Under the pieces are notes generated by a model, which saw nothing but the letters and a program-made list of their open reading frames with translations, was not told the origin of the DNA and made no database searches. Shown here piece after piece: positions 41,167 through 51,615 of a stretch of DNA of 64,000 nucleotides. Source of the stretch: Mesostigma viride (Eukaryota > Streptophyta > Mesostigmatophyceae > Mesostigmatales > Mesostigmataceae); contig RPFO01002176.1 of assembly GCA_009746045.1 (NCBI GenBank), positions 259,501 through 323,500 on the forward strand, written 5' to 3'. The translations under genes were made by a program, and so were the position numbers. The first letter of the stretch is position 1. Each line of letters begins with the position of its first letter.

Positions 41167-42500
41167 GCCACCCCACCCACCCACCCTCTCCAACTGCATG
41201 TGGACTGCCTCTCCCAGCGACTCGGCCAGCCGTTTGAGTGTGTTTGGGCCATATGCTGATGCCCATGGATATTACGCGCGCCATCAACCAGGCAACACCA
41301 GTGACACTTGAGCTCCTTGTTATCCTTCTCATCGGATGTACTGACGACACCCTGCACAATTACAGCTCACAAGGCAACTAACATGCTGGAGGAACGCATC
41401 CGCCGCAGTGGACGTCAGTAACGGATGTTGCAATGTTGCTGGAGGGAGGTCAATCGACCGCACCCGTACATACAAGGGGCAATTATTGATGCGTCATACC
41501 CAAAACAGGAAGAAAATGTGGCACAACTAACCTTGCCATCAACATGGATGGACGGAGTTGGAGACCAACTGCAGCGCGGCATTCGCAAGGGCACAGGCTG
41601 TGTTGTTCAGCAGGTCCACCGCTGGACTGCCCGATGCCGAGTCCAGGTTCTTCCTTACACAAACTCTCCACAAGCGTGATTGTCGCGTCCTTGGCTGCCA
41701 ACTGCGGAAAGGAGGCCAGTGCTCGCTTCAGCAGGAACTCGGCAATTGCAATCACGGTGGGCCCTGGCACGATTTGCAGGCCTACACATGCTTGCCCCGC
41801 ATGTGCCTCCCCCACGTGTGCATCCACCGCAGTTGACGTGCTCGCTCGCAGCTCCCACTACCGCTGGCTTCGTTGCCATGTTCCTCCACCCGTTGCCTCT
41901 TGCATCTTAGCTGTTCCTCGCGCTTCTCCGCAGCCTCTCTTTCCCTCTCTTCCTCTCTCTTTTCTGCTGCCGTTCATGCCTTGCTCCAGATATAGATGTG
42001 GCTGCTTAGGCGTTCAATCTGCATCACAGAATTGGACGATATGCACGTCAAAGGAAAGCCAACCAAGCAGCAACATTACCAACAATGTAGCGGGAGGGTC
42101 AGTGCAGAGGCCAGCAACATAACTGCCTTAGTCTTGTACTCCTACCATACACATTAGGGAAGACTGCTGGCATGGCAGCCTGCATCACAGCAATGAATTG
42201 CCGCCAACTAAAATAAGAGAGTGACTCACCGCTACTCTTCCCTGAAGCCGACTGGTCACACCTCCATTGTGGCGTTGTTTTACCACTTTAACGCTCTTCC
42301 ACAGCGTGCGATTTTGTTGATGCCATTTTCTCAATTCCTGTAGCATATATTTTGCCCCCGCCGCACGCTTCCATGGGTTGCCATGTACATCATACTTTGC
42401 TGATGCTGCAGAGAAGTCAAGCGGTTCTTTGCATTCCCTCACCTGTATTCAACGGCAACGCCAAAACGGAATGCCAACGAATGCGGAGCGGGGGAACAAG
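41167..42500. other. Unassigned stretch; possible coding remnants
   Basis: Minus-strand frames at 41483-41827 (PGPTVIAIAEFLLKRALASF, PQLAAKDATITLVESL) and 42185-42442 (AKYMLQELRKWHQQNRTLWK) have protein-like composition and could be exons or decayed transposon genes. No domain is recognised, and I do not call a gene. Confidence 0.3.
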
Positions 42501-42510
42501 GCATAAAGCA

Positions 42511-43078
42511 ACGCATGGTGAACCGGCAGATGCTGAGGCAGACACGACAATGCACTGGGTGCATGGCAACCATGTGAACACTGATGGTAGCACTCACATG
42601 CCTAACAAGCATTTTCTTTGTTTCCCCTGGGTTAGAGTGTAAGGCCTATGCCAACCAAGGTAAACAACAAAACAACACATCCTAAACTGCCCTAACTGAC
42701 ATGGGCAACAAACATGGCCAATGGAGGACAAGGAACCAAGTAGGATCATCCAACAGGATCATGGTATTATGGCAGCTTGCATGCAGTAAATTACATCAAG
42801 CATGGTTGGCTCAGCACATTGAAGTATTGTCACATCATTAGAACAAGGGAAAGTCAGAAATCAACGCATGGTGAACCGGCAGATGATGAGGCAGACACGA
42901 CAATGCACTTGGTGCATGGCAACTATGTGAACACTGATGGTAGCATTCACATGCCTAACAAGCATTTTCTCTGTTTCCCCTGGGTTAGAGTGTAAGGCCT
43001 ATGCCAACCCAGCTAAACAACAAAACAACACATCCTAAACTGCGCTAACTGACATGGGCAACAAACATGGCCAATGGA
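42511..43078. repeat. Pair of 214-bp direct repeats, 354 bp apart
   Basis: 42511-42724 and 42865-43078 are about 97% alike (both ACGCATGGTGAACCGGCAGA ... GGGCAACAAACATGGCCAAT). The repeats are separated by 140 bp. No gene is supported. Confidence 0.85.
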
Positions 43079-43239
43079 CACAACACCTTGAAATGGCCTT
43101 TTTTTTACATAAATTATGGCCCATGGCAAGTTTATTGTCCGATTGACCTAGGATTGGATCCCACCACTCCCCGGGATGTGTCTGGCTAGTGGTGGAGTAG
43201 TTGAGTCAAAATGTTAAGTTTACATGGTACTCCCTGCTT

Positions 43240-44970
43240 AAGTTAACTCCAGATCCAAGGCCAAAACTGGCCACCTAAACCACTTGCACTTGCATAGAAA
43301 CAATAGTTGATCTCAGATTATGCTGTAACTTTGCAGTGGTGATGAATAATAGTTGTTCTGACCTTGTACAAAGTTCTACGCCATTTGGAGCCCTAGTTGG
43401 TGACAAATGCTAGCAAAATTTTGCTAGCATTTGTCATTAATGGCCATTTAAAATCAATATTTAACCCAAATAATGTCAGAATGCCACCAAAACTTATTGC
43501 CATCATGCCAGCACCTGAAGCAAGGTCTCAACAAGTCATGAGCAGAAATTCAGATCATGCAGAGCCCAAAATGGTGACATTTGCCAGCAATTGTCACCAT
43601 TTTTTGCTTTTTTACCCACAATTTTAACAACATTACCCACCAAAACATTCTCCAAGCTGGGGCGCATCATTTAAATCTTTGCAGGCAACTCAAGAATGAC
43701 TAGTACAAACAGTGTGCAAAACCTTGGTGCATGTGAATGCCTGAGTGGTGACCATTGCTAGCAGAATCCATCATGTAAGGTAGGCATTGCCAGTATGCCA
43801 CAAAGCTGTGATGTGCAGTGCATGTCCATATGTATACCCCATGACACCGTGCCTCTAAACTACTTGGCACATTGCAAAATGGGAAGGAAAGGTGAATAAT
43901 ACATGCCACATCACTAACACAGCCATTTGAATGCTACCAACACGCACCATGCATGATATACACTGCGTGTACAGTAATACATGTCGAGAATATGCCGAGC
44001 GAGCATATCAAGGTGCAGTGACCCCAACGCTGGCACATGTCACCTGGCATCCACGTATGCTCACATGATATGGCATTGGCATATCCCATGTCTCCATCTC
44101 TTGCACTTTGTGCGCACCAAGCCACCCATGCAGTCGCCCACCCATGCAGCCACCTGGCCACCCACCCACACAACTGCTCACACACTCGCGCGCCCGTGCA
44201 CCCAGACAGCCACCTGTCCTCCCACCCAGTGACCCACCCACCAAGCCAGCCGCGCACGTGCTTACCCAACTTATACAACCATGCGTGCACCTAGGCACCC
44301 AACCACCTACCAACCCACTTGGACATCCACCCACCCACCAAGGCACCTGCGCAACCCACACACCAACTAGGTAATAAGCAGGCATTCCCCCATCCAATGA
44401 GCCAACCACCCAACCACCCAACCACCTAAACACCCAGCCAGCTGGCCCCATATGCACCCGTCCGGCCACCCACAGTTGACCCACCCACGCACCTACCCAC
44501 TCAACCATTCACTGCCCCCACACCCTTATACCCACTGACCCACCCACTGACCCACCCACACATGCATTTTCTCAGCCAGCACCCCGGCACCTACCTCACC
44601 CCAAACCTGCACAGCCCTTCACCCGTGATAGGTGAGTCGGTCCCAACCATAAACCCATCCACGCATCCATATCTGTGCGCCCACCCGTCCATCTACCCGT
44701 CCCTTCGCCCACCCACCCACATCTAGTCATCTACACATCCACCAGCCACCAGCCACCAATGGCCCACCCACCAACCCACACACACACATACATCCCTAAC
44801 CAACCAACCACCAACACACCACCCTCAAAAACGTGCAGTTGTTTCACTCATGCATCCAACAACCCACCCACTTCAAAGTCCCCAAAGCCTATCATCACCC
44901 AGCCACCTGGGCATCTGCCAATAACCGACCGCCCTTGCACTCATCCACCCACCATGACCAGCCAGCCAGC
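43240..44970. repeat. Diverged segmental duplication, copy 2
   Basis: This is the partner of 39180-40970. It holds a perfect 36-bp palindrome at 43401-43436 (arms TGACAAATGCTAGCAAAA) that copy 1 lacks. The distal half is CCCACC-rich low-complexity DNA. Confidence 0.8.
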
Positions 44971-46189
44971 CACCCACCCTCTCCAACTGCCTGTGCTCCC
45001 ACCTACGCAGCCAGCCATTTACCAAAGCATCCACCTATCAGCCACCCACCTGCCATTGAACCCACCCACGCCTAGGCATCCCTTGAAGCATCTATAGCCC
45101 AAGCCTCCCACCCAAGGCTCTCTGGGCAATCAAACAACCAAACAACCAATCACCCAGCTATACAACCACCTAACCACCTAACCACTCAACAACACAATCA
45201 CCGAACCACCTAACTACCCAACACCCAAACCAGCCAGGCATGTGCCCGCCTCGCATGCCCTCACCATTGCAACACCCCATACACGCCCCGCTCACCTAGC
45301 CAGCCACACACCCAGCCAGTCTCCTGCTCAACTCACGCATGAAGGCAATATCAGCCATGCATGGCCTCACCTTGCATCACTTGCATTGCCTGGTTAATTT
45401 GCATGAGACAGCTTCCATCTCATTGTCAGCAACTGAAAAGGCTCTTTCTTCACAGTTATGAATAAGCTACAACGTTGGAAACGTTCTCCCATCCCTCTTT
45501 AAAACAGTCTTTAAATCAGAAAGACAAGGGCAAATCTCTGGACAAGGTGGCAATAACCACTGCACCATGCTCTTGAGAAAGTCTTAACAACCCAGCTTTC
45601 TACCCTTTTAGAAGCTGCCTTGCGTTAGCAACGATTCTGGGCCCTCTGGCTCGCTCACCTGGCTTAATCTGCGCTTCTTTATGGCTGCCGGGATATGCGA
45701 AGCTTGGGCCGAGGGTGTCGTGGCGAGGTCGTCTGCCCGACTCATCACTTCTCGAAACCGCACTGCCGACTAATAAAAACGATGCCCCCCTTTGCCTTTT
45801 GTATCTGGCGTCAAAAGAACAATGAACTCGCTTGGAAACACTGTCGCAAAGAGCTTCCTACAGGCATTATAAGCAATTTTCGCAGCTTTTACCGCACTTA
45901 CTGCACATCCGGAGGACCATTAGCGGCCTTCGCGCGGAATCTTGGGCACGCCATATCTTCTGCTGGCTCATTGCCGCAGGCTGGCAGTATAGGAAGGTCG
46001 GGCATAGCCTAAAGAGCTGATTATCTGACGACAAAGATATGCATTGCATGAAGCAAGAAACAGACGGATTTCGCACCCCCATATTTATTCACGTCAATGC
46101 CGGACAATTAAAAGCGAAACTCAAAAAACGAAAACACTAACGTTTTCGGGAATATTATAACGAACAAGCTGAGCTGCCAGCTATGTCGC
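44971..46189. other. No recognisable feature
   Basis: About 1.2 kb, CCAACC-rich at first, then ordinary composition. A plus-strand frame at 45695-46012 has no recognised domain. No transposase is seen. Confidence 0.35.
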
Positions 46190-46506
46190 GGTTTACGATC
46201 CAGTTAACGATAACGGCTCCGTAACCACCCCAGTGCCTAATATTGGGGCAGCTATGGCGCCGTAACCACTACCTGACCCGTCCCGTATACCCCAACGTAA
46301 CCTGAACCGAAGCCGTTCACGCCCCCGTAAACATGACCGGCCCAGTTACTGGGCCGTACCGAATCTCGGGGCCAATATTCCGAATGGTACCGTAACCGGT
46401 CCGGTAACCCAAACCGCCAACGAATACGGACCCGTAACCTGGCCCGTCGAAGTTACCGGGCAGGTTACGGGGGCGTCGAAGTTACCGGACAGGTTACGGG
46501 GGCTTC
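46190..46506. repeat. Right subterminal repeat region of the large CACTA element
   Basis: It is rich in CCGTAACC, GGTTACGG and CCGGTAAC words, with two near-identical neighbours (GTCGAAGTTACCGGGCAGG and GTCGAAGTTACCGGACAGG at about 46447 and 46475). It mirrors 29758-30250. Confidence 0.75.
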
Positions 46507-46524
46507 AAATTAACTCCTAGTGAT

Positions 46525-46747
46525 GCACTCCCAGTGTTTGGAGCTGTTCATGAAGGAGGTGTACAGACTACATGGCATGCCACGTGTGATCATCACTGAC
46601 CAGGACCCCCTGCGGTTGTCAGGGTTTTGATGTAGTCTTTCTTTGACATCCTGGACACCATGCAAGCGGGCATTTGGGGTGGCCTACATATATATACAGG
46701 TGCGCCAGCACAGGCGCTGTGGAGCGGTTGAGCCGCGCATTGTGAGG
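46525..46747 (+). pseudogene. Ty3/gypsy integrase fragment 2
   Basis: It continues fragment 1 in frame with HSQCLELFMKEVYRLHGMPR, then IITDQDP, the second catalytic Asp region of gypsy integrase. It breaks soon after at a stop near 46629 and a frame change, and is interrupted at 46748 by a second CACTA element. Confidence 0.83.
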
Positions 46748-47334
46748 CACTACATTTCGCCACCGCGGAAACCCAATTTATGCGAGAATGTGGTTCCGTC
46801 AATACGGCGGGGGTTACAAATTCAATTTCGAAGTTCGGCACCGTCGGATACCAGTAAAGCAACACTTGTTATCTAGAATCGCGCCATTTGGCATCAATTG
46901 GCCAGTTCTGAAAATTTGATGAAATCTCTAGTCCTTGGTCGAAGATTTCCCTCCGATTCCGATGACGAAATTTGAGTACGAATTTCTTAGTACAGTCCAC
47001 CGTTTTGTTCAGTTCAGTATATTCCCACGCCGCTTGCTGACCTGACGGAGGCCGAATTCGTACTGAACACTAGCGCAAGTGCGCTCGATACTAAAAATTG
47101 CTACTTCCGAGATGTCTGACGGAATTTCTGCTAGGTCCATGCTTTGGTACTGGACGGATGCTGATATTCACTGTGGCTCTGTCCGAACGAGGAAAATTGT
47201 CAGAAATCTACTCTCGATACGAACGTAACGAAATTTCCAAGTATCTGACGCTCGGAGACCTGCCACCGTTTTCCCCTACTTGACCGACCCACATTCCCCG
47301 CTAAAAAAGGTGTCCTAGGCGGCGAAATGTAGTG
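46748..47334. mobile_element. 587-bp non-autonomous CACTA element
   Basis: The left end is CACTACATTTCGCCACC and the right end, reverse complemented, is CACTACATTTCGCCGCC: 17 bp with one mismatch. The flanking dinucleotide is GG on both sides. It splits the gypsy integrase between its catalytic Asp and Glu parts. No coding potential. Its ends differ from those of the 16.8-kb element, so it belongs to another CACTA family, again with a 2-bp TSD. Confidence 0.8.
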
Positions 47335-48460
47335 GGGAATGCCAGAAGCACTATTGCACCCACGATTTCAAGGAGTGGGACAAGAAGCTTCCGTTCATTG
47401 AGTTTGCCATCAACAACTCACCTTTGGCTCCCCATCACATGTCCCCCGTTGTCATCTGTCATGGCCAGTGCCCCCTGACCCCGTTTGACCTTGAGCTGCC
47501 TGACAGGGATGCTGAGGGCCCCTTCACTCTTCAGGAAACGCTTGGCTTCAGAGCAGCAGCTGATTGCCGGCTCCGTCCAGGAAGCTCACAGTATTGTTGC
47601 TGATCATGGATGATGCAGGCCCAAATCAAGACAAGTATTTGAACAATGCTTGGCAACTGAGGTGCTGGCTACTCACACTTTTGTGGCCCCTGGTGACTTG
47701 GTGCTTATTGAGGCTAACCGTGTACTACCTGAAAAGGAGCAATGCAGGAAGCTCCAGCCCTAATTGTGGTTCAATGGGTCCATTCCCTGTTCTGGATACC
47801 TTTCACTACGGAACAGTGGTTCAGGACTTCAGGTCCAGGTGCCCTCCCACTGGAGGCTCAAGAACAATGTGTTCCACCTGGCCGGATCAGCTCAAGTTGT
47901 ACAGACGCAACACCCTGCAGGGCCGCCTTTCTGCTCCCTTAGGAGTTGGATTATGAGTTGGATTATTAGGAGTTGGATAATGAGTTGGATCCTGAGGGGG
48001 AAAAGATATATGAAGTGGAGCAGTTGTTGGCTCACAGGCCGGGTTAAGGGCAAGGGTATAGGACCAAGCAGCTCCAGCGTAGAGTTCAAGGTGCATTGGA
48101 AAGGAGAGCTGGAGTCAACAGTCACGTGGTTGTGGTTGTCTGACCTGACCCATAGCTATGAGGTGGTCCAGGAGTACTGCCAACAGCATGGACTCACTCT
48201 CCCTCTTTGGTACAGTGAGTTGGTGAGGTCAACTGCTCCCCTTGAATCCCACATCTCAGGACGAATGGATGGAGTCTTCCTGTGCATGCTGCTTGTTGTG
48301 TCCCAGATGGCTGAGGAGGCTTTTGACACCATCCTCGCTCTGGGGCACTCCACGTCCGAGGAAGGTGCTCTTGGTACATGTATGAATCCAGAGACCTCCA
48401 CCCTCATGCACCATGTGGAGGCCTTGTTTGACACCATTGTCAGGCGTGATCTCCAGAGGG
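47335..48460 (+). pseudogene. Ty3/gypsy integrase C-terminus and chromodomain (fragment 3)
   Basis: The frame reads HDFKEWDKKLPFIEFAINNS, then PFDLELPDR, the conserved segment after the catalytic Glu. Degenerate frames lead to a chromodomain-like stretch at about 48075-48200 (FKVHWKGELESTVTWLWLSD, EVVQEYCQQHG). Chromodomains at the integrase end define chromoviruses and steer insertion to modified histones. Several stops and shifts show decay. The 3' LTR is not identified. Confidence 0.78.
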
Positions 48461-48478
48461 GTATATATATTCATTGGG

Positions 48479-49700
48479 CCAAGCTCCTGGCCTACGGCGA
48501 CGTCGGGCACCATCGTGTGGTGCCCTTTGTCCTGGAGGAGTTTGGGGCCATGGGGCCCCTGACCTCCGCCTTCTTCAAGGAGTGTTGCCGGCTCCGGGAG
48601 GACCGGCTGGACCTGGAGGGCCAGCGGGCCCCATGGTCGGCGCGGACCTGGACGTCATATTGGCGTCAGCGCTTGTCGGTGGCGCTGACTCGGGCCATGG
48701 CTGACATCATGCTCCGCCGTACGCGGGCTGATTTTGCGGTGCAGCAGGGCTATTAGGTTCCTCCCGTTAGGAGTTTCCATTGGTCTTATCGTAGTATAGA
48801 GATTTTACATGGCTCTGTATAGAGGTTTATAGCTGGGCGTTTGCTTTGGTTTGAGTGATTTCACTCTGCTGTAAGTAATTATATTATTAATATATATTCA
48901 TTGGGGGGCCAACAGAATCAGAATTGGTATTTGTATTTGCACACTGTCCTCCTGACGGTGGTGCTCGCCATGGTTCGGTCGGTTTTCCCCCACGCGAACA
49001 TCCGGTCCGAGGATGCGGATGGCGCTGCCTTCTATTCCCCTTACCACCGGCCTGACATCGTGGTGCTGGACTTTGAGGGGGGTGGCCGGCATCTGCTCAT
49101 TGACGTTTCGGTGGCGCGGCCCTTGGCTCTTAGCCACGTGGCTGGGGCCTCCCTCACGGCAGGTTACACGGCGGACCGGGCGGAGCGGGCCAAGCGATCC
49201 TGGCCTACGGCGACGTCGGGCACCATCGTGTGGTGCCCTTTGTCCTGGAGGAGTTTGGGGCCATGGGCCCCCTGACCTCCGCCTTCTTCAAGGAGTGTTG
49301 CCGGCTCCGGGAGGACCGGCTGGACCTGGAGGGCCAGCGGGCCCCATGGTGGGCGCGGACCTGGACGTCATATATTGGTGTCAGCGCTTGTCGGTGGCGC
49401 TGACTCGATCGGGCCATGCCTGACATCATGCTCCGCCGTACACGGGCTGATTTTGCGGTGCAGCAGGGCTATTAGGTTCCTCCCGTTAGGAGTTTCCATT
49501 GGCCTTATCGTAGTATAGAGCTTTGACATGGCTCTGTATATAGGTTTATAGCTGGGCGTTAGCTTTGGTTTGAGTGATTTCACTCTGCTGCAAGTAATTA
49601 TATTGTTAATATTTATATTCATTGAGGTTATTTTGTCGTGGTATCTCTTGTTAGCGTCGGCTTTAGTTGTTTATTTTTAATTGGGCGTCTTCACTCTGAT
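48479..49700 (+). mobile_element. LINE 3' ends with restriction-enzyme-like endonuclease, two copies in tandem
   Basis: Copy a (48479-48890) has the C-terminal frame AYGDVGHHRVVPFVLEEFG ... RTRADFAVQQGY and a 3' UTR. Copy b (48906 on) extends further 5' and shows RPDIVVLDF, then HLLIDVSVARP. These match the PD...D core of the restriction-like endonuclease in R2/NeSL/Dualen-type LINEs. The shared 3' part is repeated with a 712-bp offset. TATATATTCATTGGG flanks copy a (48464-48478 and 48891-48905) and a shorter form, TATATTCATTG, follows copy b (49614-49624). RT is missing, so both are 5'-truncated. Confidence 0.75.
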
Positions 49701-50546
49701 GTAAGTAGTTAAATTTAACATACGGTAGCTGTGTTGCCACTCAGGAATCGGCGACTTGTCGGCGAGTAGGATACGGCTGGCTGCAGACGCCAAGCAGGAA
49801 GCCCCGTGAGCGTCGCCAGTTTAGTTTATCACCGGGGAGGCTGAGAGCCTGGTCACGTCCTTATTAGTACGGCGGCGTAGTATAGAAGCCGGAGTTAATT
49901 GTTTGGTGCCAGTGCCGGCAGCTACTATATGTGGAAAGCCGGTGTTGGCAGTCACCAAATCGCGTGTTGTATGTAAGCAAATCAGCAAAAGGGGGTGGTT
50001 GCCATTGGATTCCGTACCGTGGGGGATACGGATATCATCATCTAGCTGTTGTGAGTGTGTGCAGTGCATAGCCAATGTGAAACATATGCCGCAGCCGGCA
50101 GCATGTTGGTGACCGCGCCGTCTTCCTTACATTCTCGAGCGCATCTGTGAGGGTCCACGTCTTGGCACCGGTACGTGAGAAACGGATCGAGGACCAGGAC
50201 CAATTGAACAGGTCCTGCGTAGAACTCCCGCTTTCCCAGGGGCTTGCGCCTGAGGGCTCTATTCTGGCGGAGAGCGTGCCATGCAGCTATAGGCGAGGGA
50301 GATCTATGCGGTGGTTGATGCATGTCAGCCTCACAGCCAGTGGGGAGGAAACTGCCTGGCCGGCAGCCAGACCGGCACTGGGCCGGTAACTGGCATATGG
50401 GACGCAGGCCGGGAGCCATAAAGGAGGAAATTTGGTCTGGCGGTTTGTGGTCGAGCTTGACCGCCGTGGCCTCCGTCTACTTGCTGGACCTCGAGCCCCA
50501 CCACTTGGCCTCAATTGCCATCCATGAAGTAGACAGCCATGTCTGA
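49701..50546. other. No recognisable feature
   Basis: Mixed-composition sequence. Open frames on both strands around 49900-50500 have no recognised domain. Confidence 0.35.
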
Positions 50547-50618
50547 AATGAGACAGCCAGCGCAGGCCAGAAATCTGGAAAAATCTGGAACATTGTAGCT
50601 CGAGCCTGCCATTATCTT
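50547..50618 (+). mobile_element. Tiny mobile unit, older copy
   Basis: It is about 72 bp, similar along its whole length to 58809-58880 (GAGACAGCCAGCGCAGGCCA ... TAGCTCGAGCCTGCC) with several substitutions. No clear TSD remains. Confidence 0.55.
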
Positions 50619-50879
50619 ATCCGCGTTATCGATTCATTCATAATGATCCATTTGGATATGAATGGGTATGAATGGAGATGGAAATATCTGTATATGCTCC
50701 GTTCCCTCGAAGATGGTAAGGTATCAAAATGTATTCATGAGAACGATTAATTACGGAAATTAGACCGGCATGCAACATAAGGAAACTGCGCTGCATGTCA
50801 ACGAGGAAGGACCGTAAAGAAAAGAATCACCATGGCAGGCAATGGTCAAGCCAACACTATCGTACAACTACAACTACAG

Positions 50880-51020
50880 GCAGCAACACCTCTGCCGGCC
50901 CACCACTGAGGTCGGGCCGGGAAGTCACCTACATGACCGCCTGGGTCGCGACTGCAAACTTGTCGGCCCGGACGCGGCGGAATAACACATCAGCCACCGT
51001 GCGAGTGAGGGCGAGAAAAA
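50880..51020 (-). pseudogene. C-terminal fragment of a restriction-endonuclease LINE
   Basis: The minus-strand frame LALTRTVADVLFRRVRADKF matches the C-terminus seen at 48660-48750 (ALTRAMADIMLRRTRADF). The rest is not preserved. It is a third, older copy of this LINE group. Confidence 0.55.
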
Positions 51021-51123
51021 ATATATCATAAAATAAAAGAGGAAATGAGGTGAGGAGAATATTGTAGCGCTCACACGACGTTGGAACGCCATGCGTGTCC
51101 AGGAATAGTTGTCTCACTTAATA

Positions 51124-51144
51124 CCCCCCCCCCCCCCCCCCCCC
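51124..51144. repeat. C21 homopolymer
   Basis: Twenty-one consecutive C follow GTCTCACTTAATA. The sequence just before it (from about 51085) recurs near 62625 without the C run. Confidence 0.95.
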
Positions 51145-51580
51145 AAAAAGTAGAACATGAGTGTGAGGGGTGAGAGATTACATACAATAAACTTATTTGG
51201 AGTGATGACGAAGATAGAGCAGCTCAAAGATGCACCAAGAGAGGGTTACCAAAACTTGCACAAGTTCAGCCTGTAGAGCCATGAAGCGATGTTGGTATTA
51301 CGGAATATGGAAGTGTTGGGCCATCGGGGGGTTTACTTGATAATTAAACAACAAATGTGCATGCATGGCCTAAAACAAAACACTTGCACGTGGGCTGGAC
51401 TTGCACGTGGGCTGAAAACCAGGCAGTCCGTGAGAGAAGCTCGGCGCCCTTCCTCCAATTTTCTCGATCAGTATTAGGGGTGAATGGTTCCTCTAACCGG
51501 TACCCACCGTTGACGCAGTCATGTGACTTGACTGAAAAATTGACGGCCTAGCTAGCCCAGCTTTCTGAAGTTCTTCATAA

Positions 51581-51584
<4 letters not shown>

Positions 51585-51611
<27 letters not shown>

Positions 51612-51613
51612 TC
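51585..51613. repeat. A-run and (AT)n just downstream of the membrane-protein gene
   Basis: A9 is followed by about 11 AT dinucleotides, ending three bases before the stop codon of the minus-strand gene. It makes the 3' flank of that gene very AT-rich. Confidence 0.95.
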
Positions 51614-51615
51614 GC

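Larger units (their letters stand above)
29742..46522. mobile_element. 16.8-kb CACTA-type (EnSpm) transposon or composite with CACTA ends
   Basis: The left end is CACTAGGAGTTAATTT (29742-29757) and the right end is its exact reverse complement (46507-46522). The TSD is AT (29740-29741 and 46523-46524). Removing the insert and one AT restores the gypsy integrase codons in frame. Both ends are followed by several hundred bases rich in GGTTACCGG and GGTTACGG, as expected of CACTA subterminal repeats. The interior holds satellites, an A-family fragment, a LINE tail and a few small ORFs. I recognise no TnpD-type transposase, so it is probably non-autonomous. Confidence 0.8.

Noticed and set aside
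40140-41360. HPPTHP and GGREGG type ORFs
   Set aside because: Products of CCCACC and CCCT low-complexity DNA.
29742-46522. Maverick/Polinton or giant-virus insertion
   Set aside because: The ends are short CACTA repeats with a 2-bp TSD. There is no polymerase, capsid or protease gene, and Polintons have long inverted repeats and 6-bp TSDs.
48486-48756. Host gene at the C-terminal frame ...DFAVQQGY
   Set aside because: The same frame occurs three more times as LINE 3' ends with a shared 3' UTR, so it belongs to the restriction-endonuclease LINE.
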